A stretch of DNA of 64,000 nucleotides from Gordius sp. MW1 (lineage: Eukaryota; Nematomorpha; Gordioida; Gordea; Gordiidae). Below the pieces are notes generated by a model. That model was given only the letters and a program-made list of their open reading frames with translations. It was not told the DNA's origin and did no database searches. Made by a program: the position numbers and the translations under genes. This document shows, piece after piece, positions 37,392-47,800 of this stretch. The number at the start of each line of letters is the position of its first letter. Positions within the stretch are counted from its first letter, which is position 1. Location of the stretch: positions 23,932,001 through 23,996,000 of the forward strand of contig OZ038526.1 of the NCBI GenBank assembly GCA_964036665.1, read 5' to 3'.

Positions 37392-37753
37392 TTCATCTTC
37401 ATCATCATAATTGCATTTTGTTATTAACCCCTTAAGTTTTTGAGCATACTCCTCAATTGAATCTGTACCTCTTCTACATCTTAAAAAACTTAGTCTCGAA
37501 AAAAAATAGAATTTTTACTCTTAAATAATAATTTTAAATTAATTACTAATTCATCAAAAGTGCAATTATTTATAAGTTTCGGATATACCTTAAGCTTTAA
37601 CTTTTTCAGGGTAGGGAGGCCAATGAATGTTATGAGATATTTCTTCTTGTTCTCCGGCGCGACTTCTTTAATTTCCATGGCGTTCTCCAACACTAACAGC
37701 CAATCTTCTATGTCTACTTGATCTGTGAATTCTTCTATTTTGACCAGCGCCAT
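37392..37753 (-). pseudogene. Gypsy 2 gag N-terminus, one frameshift
   Basis: ATG at 37753 opens MALVKIEEFTDQVDIEDW, a capsid-type start. The frame ends at 37490, just after a run of eight T (minus strand, 37506-37499). Reading one base back there restores SRLSFLRCRRGTDSIEEYAQ, which leads into the 34698-37391 frame. It is most simply a one-base loss in the homopolymer. Confidence 0.8.
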
Positions 37754-37756
37754 TTG

Positions 37757-37862
37757 TTACGATATGGAATTATAACAACCGGACAATAGTAATGTATTTA
37801 GAACAAGGAAAACATATGTAACATAAATTATATACACAAGGAACGCTTAACAATATATTACA
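37757..37862 (-). repeat. 5' LTR of Gypsy element 2
   Basis: 106 bp, matching the two other LTR copies with one or two differences. It abuts the gag start on one side and the 29-bp direct repeat on the other. Confidence 0.9.
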
Positions 37863-37891
37863 TTGCACTGCACCTATTTTGTTCCATTGCT
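37863..37891 (+). repeat. 29-bp direct repeat, right of Gypsy element 2
   Basis: Identical to 32753-32781 and in direct contact with the LTR. Confidence 0.9.
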
Positions 37892-38382
37892 ATCCTAAAT
37901 ACATCTAGAATACGTTAATGATGAATTTGTATTCACTAACTTACTTATGTGTAATGTTTGAAGAGGTCTACTAGCAGTATTGTAAATATTCAATATTTGT
38001 TGAGGTTAATCAATGCATCCATAGTTTGGATAAGCTATATATAAAATAAGTGCAAATAATTATAAATTACTTTTATGTGGAATATTATCATGCTCATGGG
38101 TTAAGGTAAAATTTTCATTTAAGTAGAAATCTCTTCCAGAACAATTACTACATCGACTTATAATAAACACGCGTATCTTTTCCAATATTGACTAGAATGT
38201 ATTCAAAATTTTCATAAACTCAAATAGGTTTTTTTCTTTGGGATAATATAAATTTAACATTAGACATTTTACACTTCAAAAATTAAAAACAAACGGTAAT
38301 ATCAGCTGCGTTCCGATGTGAATAGGTATGTATGTATGTATTTTTTGCCCCGAGGACGCCCAAGAGCTTAGTAAGTGCAATC

Positions 38383-38568
38383 GGTGCCCTATCAACTCGC
38401 CGAAAACAATCTCGCCGAAAAATAATGTCCCCCAGCTAAAAAAAGGTCCCCAAGCTTATTAACCCTAACCCATCAACCAATCACAAATTTGGGGACATTT
38501 TGGGGACATTTTTTAGCTGGGGGACATTATTTTCGGCGAGATTGTTTTCGGCGAGTTGACGGGCCACC
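38383..38568. mobile_element. Palindromic MULE-like MITE with 9-bp target duplication
   Basis: The left arm GGTGCCCTATCAACTCGCCG and the right arm, whose reverse complement is GGTGGCCCGTCAACTCGCCG, continue as inverted repeats for over 60 bp (CTCGCCGAAAACAATCTCGC, then AATGTCCCCCAGCT). The flanks AGTGCAATC (38374-38382) and AGTGGAATC (38569-38577) form a 9-bp duplication with one change, the size expected for Mutator-like elements. No coding content. Confidence 0.75.
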
Positions 38569-38721
38569 AGTGGAATCTAAGGTTGAGCCCCTTCTCACGC
38601 CAAATGGCGCATAAGGCCACGTTATTGCTAACGTGTGATTTTATTCCTGTAACAAATGTATGTATTATGCAGTGTAAATATGCTTGATAATAATTTAATG
38701 TACCTTAGGCGTGGGTTATGG

Positions 38722-39060
38722 TTAATAATTAAACATTAGATTATGGGTAAGAATATGGTCGTATTTGTGGAGGCGAGAAATATGGGTTTCCGAGAAATTT
38801 TTCCATGATTTTCTATCATGCATAATAGCTTGTAACGAGGTCCAATCTTTACCGAGGGTTTGCATGTCGCGGAATACTTTGTACAGCCAACTATTATTGC
38901 ACGTGCGACCCCTTAATTGAGGAGGACACCAAAACAGGGAAGATAAACAATAATTAGTTCCTTTTCTTCTTACCTGATGGGCTAAGAAGCCACATTTCCT
39001 GGTTGAAATTATATTCTTTATGGAAGGAATTTTGCACCGAACCCACAAGTCTTCGTTTGA
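38722..39060 (-). pseudogene. LINE reverse transcriptase, C-terminal fragment
   Basis: The minus-strand frame contains RGRTCNNSW, then YKVFRDMQTLGKDWTSLQAI and MHDRKSWKNF. This matches the pattern RGRP..W...L..D......L...M.DR..W found at the end of many LINE polymerases. Upstream RT motifs are absent, so it is a 5'-truncated relic. It is unlike the fragment at 1-540 in detail and probably represents another lineage. Confidence 0.5.
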
Positions 39061-40470
39061 TATTATGTTAGGGTATTAGCAATTGAGCATGTAGGTATTG
39101 TTTCACATATGGTGAATATAGGTGTATATAAAATGCACGCAAAAATTTTGAAATTGGCTACAAAAAGGACCGCTAAATTTATAAAGCGAAATATAAATTT
39201 AATTGTAAATTAACTTTTTCATCTATGATAGGTGTGTTAGTATATATTTGGCAGTGAGCTAGTTGTTTGTTATTTCAAGGGTTAATATAATTGAGGGATA
39301 TACAGGTTATGGTAAAGATCTTTTAGCATGGATTTTATAATTAAGGGGCACATATACTATTTAATATAAAACAATATTTCTTTAGTCATGTTAAAATATT
39401 TGTTTTAATAATCAGGTTTAATTCCTTTATATTTATAGACTCTTACAGCTCATTATTGTTTAAAAGATCTTACATTATTGTTTATATTAAGAGTCACCTA
39501 TAAGGGTAGTACAATTTTTCCAATTGATGGTTCTTTAAAATTTGGGATAAATAATTGAGCTATGCTAATTATGATAAATTTTAGAATCGGGTGTGGACAT
39601 ATTTTGAATAAAACGTTAAGTTCAGGTTCAGTCAGAGCCGATAAAAAAGTGTAGGCTTTTGCGTTTTTAGTCACAAGCTCTTAGTCTATTAGAAAAGTAT
39701 TAATTTTAAATCCCAATTTAATTTAACTAAATTTAATAAATGAATATGCAATTGAACATATTATATCTATTTTTCTAATTAATAGACTTGATCAGTTGAT
39801 TAGATTTTAATTTTAGTATTGTTGTGTTTAGTCAACGACACGTATGGACACAAAGGAGGGTGTTGAGAATAAAGTAAAAAAACAAATAATATGACCGAAA
39901 GTATATAGACGTATGAAGTGATTAAAGGAAAAGGGAAAGATGAGGGAAGACAACAGACACACACATTTGTTTTTATGTAGTGATGCATTCGAATATTTTT
40001 ATGGTTGTCTTTGTCTCGTAAATACTGAATACATTTATTTTTTGTATATGATGGATTCGATTGTATGTTTTAGTGTCTTGGTCTCGTGAATACTGGAATA
40101 AACTAATATTTACTTGTGATCTTGGTCTTGTGATATAATAAATTTGTATTCCCTGAACTGAACAGTGATATTCCCTGAACGGAACAAGTATGAACTTCAA
40201 TAAATTATATAGAGATAATTACTTACCTCACTTAACTAATTTATTTGACACGAATATGTTCGTTGTTCCTATACGTCAAGTTCTTAAGATAATGCGTTCG
40301 AAGTTGCGAACATGAGCCTTTTTGCCCCATTATGAAGATGTATACTGGGAAAATAAACAATCAAAATTAAAACATATAAGTCGTAAAATCAATCTAGAAT
40401 CAAAACATATATAAAAATTTGTGAGTTTTTATAATTTATATTTATAAAATACTTTTTGTTTAACTTTGGC
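39061..40470. other. Unassigned AT-rich sequence
   Basis: No exon, RNA or bounded repeat that I can support. Confidence 0.4.
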
Positions 40471-40965
40471 CCCTTATTCACGGGCTAATCTATATAAAAT
40501 TCCCGTATCACGGTGTTTGTAGTTAAACTCCTCCGAAACGGCTTGAACGATTCTTATGAAAAATTATGCGAATATTTGGTAGGTCTGAGAATAGGTTTTA
40601 AACTTTAGTTTGAATCTCTAAATGATAAGACGGTCAAGTTTTTTTGTTTTATACGTTTTGACACTTAATAAAATATCAATCAAACGCAACCTCATAGCGT
40701 CATATGACGTCATACAGGGATATTGTAAAATGCAACAATGTAAATAATCTTTCATATATAAAGAGGGCTGAAGTATTCTATTTATTAAAAGTATTCTATT
40801 TATTAACATGTCAGCAATAATATTTGACCCCGCACGTTGCTGGATGCGTATTTGCTCAAGCGATCTAACGCGGAGGGAATCTACAACCAATCAAAATGTA
40901 GTTCAAATTTTCAAAGCATGCGTCTTCTCATCTAATTTTCGAATAGATCAGTTGTATATATAGGT
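40471..40965. repeat. Interspersed repeat with conserved 5' module
   Basis: Starts near CTATATAAAATTCCCGTATC with ACGGTGTTTGTAGTT and CTCCGAAACGGCTTGAACGA, a block familiar from widespread invertebrate repeats. At 40650-40715 it carries, inverted, the same 60-bp module (CAATCAAACGCAACCTCAT) present at 27125-27185. A short minus-strand frame at 40890-40618 has no motif I recognise. Confidence 0.5.
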
Positions 40966-41154
40966 CTTGACATCTAAATCTCGAATGTCAATCATATTAT
41001 TGCACGAATTTTAATTTTTAATATAGTTGCACATTTAATACCAATAAACATTTTCCCTTCTAATTTTTTCCCCACCTCAAATTGAAATTTTTATTGCTAT
41101 GCAAAATAGATTAGTTTTTGATGGAAATAACATATTTCTTATTCCACAAACCAC

Positions 41155-41565
41155 TAATGTTAACCCATCCATTAAAATTTTATAAAATTTATATATTTTA
41201 ATCCTAAGATAATGTGAATTAGGTAAGAATCTCAAATCAGATTCCACATTGCACTATGCCTCAGGGCACTTTAGCCGGGCATTTTGGCCACTAATGCTAA
41301 CACATCCAGTAAAATTTTATAATTTTTATATATTTTAATCTTAAGATAATGTAAAGTTGGTAAGAATCTCAAATCAGATTCCACGTTGCAATATGCCTCA
41401 AGGCACTTTAGCTCTTCCAGTAAAATTTTTATAATTCTTATATATTTTATTCTTAAGATTATGTGAATTTGGTAAGAATCTCAAATCAGATACCACATTG
41501 CAATATGCCTCAGGGCACTTTAGCCACTATTGTTAACTCTTCCATTAAAATTTTGATAATTCTTC
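41155..41565. repeat. Tandem repeat, 118-132 bp unit, about 3.3 copies
   Basis: Each unit contains GGTAAGAATCTCAAATCAGA followed by a block ending CTCAGGGCACTTTAGCC. Anchors occur near 41222, 41359 and 41470. Confidence 0.85.
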
Positions 41566-41597
41566 TTTTTTTAATTTCTACTTAAATATGTCATAAC

Positions 41598-42447
41598 AAG
41601 AGCTGTTAAAGTTCATCTATGATACGAACTAGTTCAAGTTCATAGTTCAATTTTAAAAAAATCATTAGTTCAAGTTCTAATTTTTTTAAAAAGTAACTAG
41701 TTCAAGTTCATGTAGGAAAAAATGTAACTAGTTTAAGTTAATAGTTCAATTTTACAAAAATAACTAGTTCAGTTCAAAGTTCAGTTCATTTTTTTAAATA
41801 TGATAAAGTTTAAATCTAATCCAAGGGGTTTTACTGACAATATTACAGCCCTGGGCGTAGTCAGCATTCAAATTAGAGAGGGGCAATAATGATTTAAGGA
41901 GGGGCAAAATGATCATTTTTTGAAATTTTAGTCATAAATTTAATAAATTTCTGGATTTAAAGGGGGGCAGACGCCCCATGAAGACAGGCTCGATTGTTGT
42001 TGTTTCTATAATATTAAAAAGGCGTGTTTAATAAAAAAATTTTATAATAGAGGTTTATTTCTAAATAAAAATGATTGTGGATACGTGCAAAAATATATCA
42101 GATTAACGAGATGGCATAGAGCTACGGATGGAAATTGTATTGGATTTTACAATTTTCCTGGTGATTTTCTGCTTGATGTCGAAAAATTCGTTGAAATCGT
42201 GTCAATCAAACTCGGCTTATAAATTTATTTTAAATAATATATTTGTGATGAACTAATTCAATTATATTGTATAGTTCAAGTTCAGAATTTGAAAAAATAA
42301 CTAGTTCAAGTTCAATCTAAAAAAAACGAACTAGTTCAAGTTCACAGTTTAAATTTTTTGGAAGGTAACTAGTTCAGTTCTAAGTTCAGAAAAAAGTGAA
42401 CTAGTTCTATGAACTAGTTCAAAATGAACTAGTTCTTAACAGCTCTA
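41598..42447. mobile_element. hAT-type element with GAACTAGTTC arrays
   Basis: Ends AAGAGCTGTTAAAG and CTTAACAGCTCTA are inverted repeats. A perfect 8-bp duplication GTCATAAC is at 41590-41597 and 42448-42455. About ten copies of AACTAGTTC, often as the palindrome GAACTAGTTC and followed by AAGTTCA, lie towards both ends. A CATGGGCGTAGCC-type MITE is nested inside near 41859. No transposase frame. Confidence 0.85.
41859..41990. mobile_element. CATGGGCGTAGCC-type MITE, nested and 3'-truncated
   Basis: GGGCGTAGTCAGCATTCAAA and the G-rich left arm are present, then the AT centre and the start of the right arm (GGGGGGCAGACGCCCC). The closing GGCTACGCCC is gone. It sits inside the 41598-42447 element, so it is the younger of the two. 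Confidence 0.7.
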
Positions 42448-42455
42448 GTCATAAC

Positions 42456-44506
42456 ATATCAATTTAAAAAATCTATTTTATAGGTGCCACGACACAAGAT
42501 CCATTAGTACTAATTGATGCAACGAATCAAATGGATGCAATGCATAGAGGTATATATTTAGAAAATATTTCTATAATTATTTTAGAGCACACACCTGATT
42601 ATATACTATCCCAAAAAGGATTAATTCTGTAATACTCCTCCTTCTATTATTTTATTTGACGCATATTGTCTTTTATATTTCATGTATTTATATTATAATA
42701 CTGTCAGCGGATTTTTAACAAATAAACTTTAAAAAAAATCGAACTATTGTCTTTGCTAAGGGAGATAAATTTATTTTGCTAAGAGATGGCAACATAGGAA
42801 AATTTCCAGAGAAAATTGGGAAAATTTCTCATGAATTTTATTCTTTCCCGTCTAGTTCATTTTATGTATATCATATATTGCATTTTTTAAATATTATTTT
42901 ACTAAACTAGAGGCTATATAATCAAGAATGTCTCTTAACTAGTTCCTATTTGATTTAATTTATCACTTAACATCTTCATCCCTAATGTTTTTTGATTTAT
43001 TTAAGAAAACTTTTATAGGATAATTAATTGTTATTAAACTAGCCCCATATTTTTTTAGTTTTTGAAAACAGGTTGAATCATGCTACAGGGGAATATATTT
43101 GTTTAAAAACAACCAAAAATTATTAAAAATTGGCAGAGAAATTACATGATGTTACCACTTTGAGGTTTAAAATTTTTATTTTAGCTATTCAATTTCACCC
43201 TATAGAGCGTAAAAAACGGTCATTTTCGCAACTTTGAATAGAAATATTTTAAAAACTTGACGCATAGGAAAAAGAAAAAAGATATTTGTGTTCACCACAA
43301 ATGACTCCATCAGAATATGTTGCCCTGTTACACAAGGCCATTATTTGTCGACTAGTGTATTTAACAAATGTCTTTCCAGCTTATTTTTTATGTCAAAAAC
43401 GTTCTTATAATCTGCAAATACTAAATTTCATCTCTACCACATATGTGTGTGCTTTCCCATAACAAATTTTTGTGCATGAGATGGAGAGATAGTAAGACTT
43501 ATAAAACAATAAATAACATATTTTTTTTACGTGTCATATCAAGTAGATAACTAACTTTAACTGCTAATACGACACGCTGCTTTGCTTGAGTTTGTTTATT
43601 ATGTTTCGAATTAGTCCTCACGAAAGGCATGTGTTCAAGCATTAAGAGTAGTAAACAAATAACTTTAGATAATTCATATCTAAAAAGGGTATTCATAGAC
43701 ATTTATAGAATGCTAAACATACTGTATATAACTTATTCACTAAAGTATTTAATAATATAAAGATATAAATTAAACTATTTTATACTATCATATACAGCTA
43801 TTGCTATATTTGGTAGCTTATAATTATTTACGTTATAAAGGTTTTAATATGGTTGCAAATAATGATTATTAAATCATGTAAAATATAAACTTTAAGTAAC
43901 CCTCTTTTATCTTACCGCATATATCTATTGCTTTATAACTAACTAGTTTTCTATTTATTGGTGTTATAAACGCTTTACAAGGTAGCAAATATTTATATTA
44001 AGCCTATAATATATGAAGCTTATATTTTTTATTTCTGCATATATATTTCCTTTCATAGTTTGAATTAAATGCTTTATAATAAGTTAATATGCATTTACAA
44101 TATTTTATATTATTATATATAATGCTTTATATCAAGTCAATATGCATTTACAATATTTTATATTATATAATTTATAAAAATTATATTTTAAGTAATGAGA
44201 TTTTGCGTCTAGTTTGTATAGACCTTTTGTGCATTAGATTGCTTGTGCATTAGATTGCTTGAGTATAAATCTGCTGGATGTATTCGAATGGAAGTTGCTC
44301 TACCCAAGCGCCATTAATAAGAGACTTTAAGAGGCGCTCAGACAGGGGGCATTCCAACACTTTGAGTGTATACTTCAGGGATTTAAGTAGATTATAAACC
44401 TTCATTAAACCAAATTTGAAGGTGTTTTTCTACTATCTATTTATTTTATTACTGTAGACTTTAGGCCATGACAATCATTGATGTTTGGAATAGATGCTAG
44501 TATAGA
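42456..44506. other. AT-rich spacer; small tandem duplication at 44084-44175
   Basis: No gene. ATGCTTTATA..AAGT.AATATGCATTTACAATATTTTATATTAT occurs twice in direct succession with a period of about 58 bp. The remainder is unassigned. Confidence 0.5.
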
Positions 44507-44786
44507 CATAGACTAATAAAACCATAGACTGCTGAACAGCTGATTTTTACTATTAAAATTATTCAGACACCATAATAGCTGCCATATTGTAGAAAAAATT
44601 CAACAACAGGTATATTTATACTTCTCCACGATAAAATATTGAAGAAAATAAATAAGACTAATAACTTAATTTATAAATAAAAAAAAGTAAATTAGAACAA
44701 TAAATTTTGCTGAATTCTGTTTGGTTGCAACTTCCCACAAAATGGCGCTTGCTATATTTGCTGGAAAATTATCAGCTCAGTCTATG
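44507..44786. mobile_element. MITE copy 2 of the CATAGACTAATAA family, just upstream of GTPBP1
   Basis: About 280 bp, aligned over its length with 1496-1783. The left end is CATAGACTAATAAAACCATA; the right end is shortened to AGTCTATG. AGTATAG flanks both sides (44499-44505 and 44787-44793), a likely 7-bp or slightly longer target duplication. It ends 50 bp before the GTPBP1 start codon, so the transcript's 5' UTR or promoter probably lies within it. Confidence 0.75.
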
Positions 44787-44836
44787 AGTATAGTAGTACA
44801 AATGTCCCCGTATGCTCTTCATTTAAAAAATTTGAT

Positions 44837-47800
44837 ATGGACGACGTGCTGATACATGGCAATAATATTAATGACTCCCAGGAATACTATAATATAAACA
44901 CCTTTTTATTTTCTCCCTTAAAAGAAAACAAATCTATTGTTAATAGCTTTGATCAAACCATTATAAGTACTGCAAATCCTTCTAATAATGTTGAAGCAAA
45001 ACTTGCTCTATTTAAGCCTTCTAGCGATTTATTTTCAAAACTTACTGGAGATTTGCTGAGCCGATTAAAACAAGGGCAGGGAGAAACTAGATATTCTATT
45101 GGATTATCAGGTACATTATTTTTTACACAATGATTTTTTTGCTACTTTAGTTTTACTGTAATATATCTTGAACCACTTACCTCCAAATATGAGTTATTTG
45201 TTTTATAATAATAATTATTAATTTTTTTTAGATATTTATGAAATTTATTTAAATATCCATTGCATTGTATAGTTTGGAATATAACAAAATGATTATTTTT
45301 GTGTTAAATTTATGATGGAACTTAATTCAATAATCTTGTTAATTTAAGCCTATTTTTGTTCCCTTGATTATTGTAATATATAGGTTTCATACATTTTCTA
45401 TCAATTTCTTGGAACTTTTTGTATAATTAACTTGTATTATTATATAATTTTATATCTTATTTGTTAGTCACTGTAAATTAAAGAAATAGAACATTTGTAA
45501 TATACCTTTTGCCTGACAAAGTTGTTAAAATTTGAATAACTAATATCTATTGTCTTTACATTTAATTGATGTAGTAACTTTGTATATATGTCTCTTAATG
45601 TAGGCCTTTATGAGAAATCTGGTCTTTCAGTGGAGGAGCTAGAATCCAGTCAAACAACACTTAAAACATTGGCTGAAGCTTGTAATGCTGAATTAACACA
45701 TCTTAGGACAATACCTGGCCAGGAGGGTTTTATAGAAGATTACATTGTGCGGAAAAAGGTTTTGCCTGCTGAATTTTTAGAAGTTAGGTATAAAGGTTGC
45801 CTATCATATTATCACATATCTCAATCAAACATACACTTGATATACTGAGAGATCTCAAAAATTTCTATAAATCCATTTAATTATTTTTTAATTTTTTGCT
45901 CTTGGTTTAAATATAAAATAAATTTGTCACATCTTTACTTAAGGCGTTTTTCGAGAAATTAGGATAATTTTTAATAAACAAGATCTTTGCTCTTAGTAAT
46001 TGAAAAGCTTAATATATTTACATTTTATAAGAAATTTGAAATTGAAACATAAGTTGGTTGCAAATTAATTCATTTCTAAATATTTTTTATTCTTAATAGT
46101 AACAAGTCTATTACATAATGACAATATGGAATTTGAAATTTTATATATATGTGTTGATTTTCTACAAGAGTTAGTCAAAATCTAATGAGAATACTTTGTC
46201 ATACCAAATTTATGAAAGAAAAAATCTTTTAAATGATCTAATTCTTAATGATTTTAAGTTGTTTTAAATGATAAAATAATAATAAATTTTAAATATTATC
46301 ATAATTGCTTTTCAACTAAGAAAACATCCGAAATTAAACTTGAAAACATTTACAATTGTGTGTATCATATGTATTTATAAAGTAAATACAGAATTTATTA
46401 TTTTTACATTTTTAAAAATTCCCTGATTAAAATATATAAAAAGAAATCCTTTAAATAGTCAGTCTATCTAATCTTTGCGCATTAGCCTTTATTATAGAAA
46501 AAGGCAATATATAACCTTTTTTGCAATTTATTTCCAAGGTTTCACATTTATGCCGCAACATAGGATGATCCCGTTTAAATAAGTTCATAAACCAAAACAT
46601 AATCTATAAAATTGTGACTTTTTCCAAACTTAAGCTTCAAATTATTATCAGTTATTTGTAGCCAACTTTATTTGTTTTCCCGCAAACAAAGCTTGTCAAT
46701 CGATTTGGCACCTAGAGATCTCCCTTTCAAATCATATCAATCCTGTCTAATGGCACATAACTCAATTTATTACAAAATTTGGATTAATCTTTCGGATTGG
46801 AAATGGTAATTACTTCTGATTAAAGATATTTATCGCAAAAAAGGGAGAATGAGGGGTTTAAGACTTCTAAAAATTACAATTAATTTCCAAAAATTTATGC
46901 TTAATTCTGATATAATTCTACCGATGATAGGATAAAAATCAATTTCGAAATCAATTAATGAATTGGTAGATGCAAAAGAGTAAAATATTTTTGATCTTTT
47001 GATACGTTTAGAGGGTAATAACAAAAAATAAAAATTTTAAACTACACGATCCCAAAGAATTCTTTTACATCGAGCAGAAAATATATGGAAATTGTGAAAT
47101 CCAATACAATCTCAATCCATGGCTCGATGCCAACTCATTAATTTAATGTAATTTAGCATGTAACTTACGCAATTATTTGGAAATAAACTTCTATCGATCT
47201 CAAAATCGTGTCTTAGAGACTGAGCTATTTGTGTTTTGTAATTGAAAATTTATCATAAATTTATATTAGGGTAGCGGTTGTGGGTAATGTAGATGCTGGT
47301 AAAAGTACTTTGCTAGGCGTCCTCACGCACGGTGAACTTGATAATGGGCGTGGCCATTCTAGACAAAAACTTTTCAGACATAAGCACGAAATGGAATCTG
47401 GTAAGTATATATAAAATATATTTTGACATGAGCGTAGCCAGGGGGTGGCAGGGAGGGGCGGCTGCCCCCCTCTAAATCCAAAAATTCGTCCAAATTTAAT
47501 ATAATTAAGACTTAAATTTTAAAAAATCATCATTTTGCCCCTCACTAAAGCATTATTGCCCCCCCCCCTTAAGTTCTAATCCTGGCTACGCCTGTGTAGT
47601 TTGAAATGAATGCATATATAAATAGTATTTTTAGTGGAGTCTTCGAAAAGATTCTGATATGATATTCATTCACATATATAAAAACAAATTTTTTATTAAC
47701 GAATCACATATTCTTGGTGATTCTTACGAGTTAACTCTTCAAACATTATATGTACTTATCTATTATACATTCGGACTTGCGCCTCGTTCTGGGAACTGTT

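Larger units (their letters stand above)
32805..37862 (-). mobile_element. Gypsy-type LTR retrotransposon 2 with internal tandem duplication
   Basis: Outer LTRs 32805-32910 and 37757-37862 (106 bp each) flank gag and pol on the minus strand. A third, identical-type LTR at 33910-34015 sits inside because 32793-33897 and 33898-34998 are tandem copies of the same 1.1-kb segment (3' LTR plus integrase end). Coding is largely open, so this is much younger than Gypsy element 1, but each integrase copy carries its own lesion. The gag start codon follows the 5' LTR almost directly. Confidence 0.9.
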
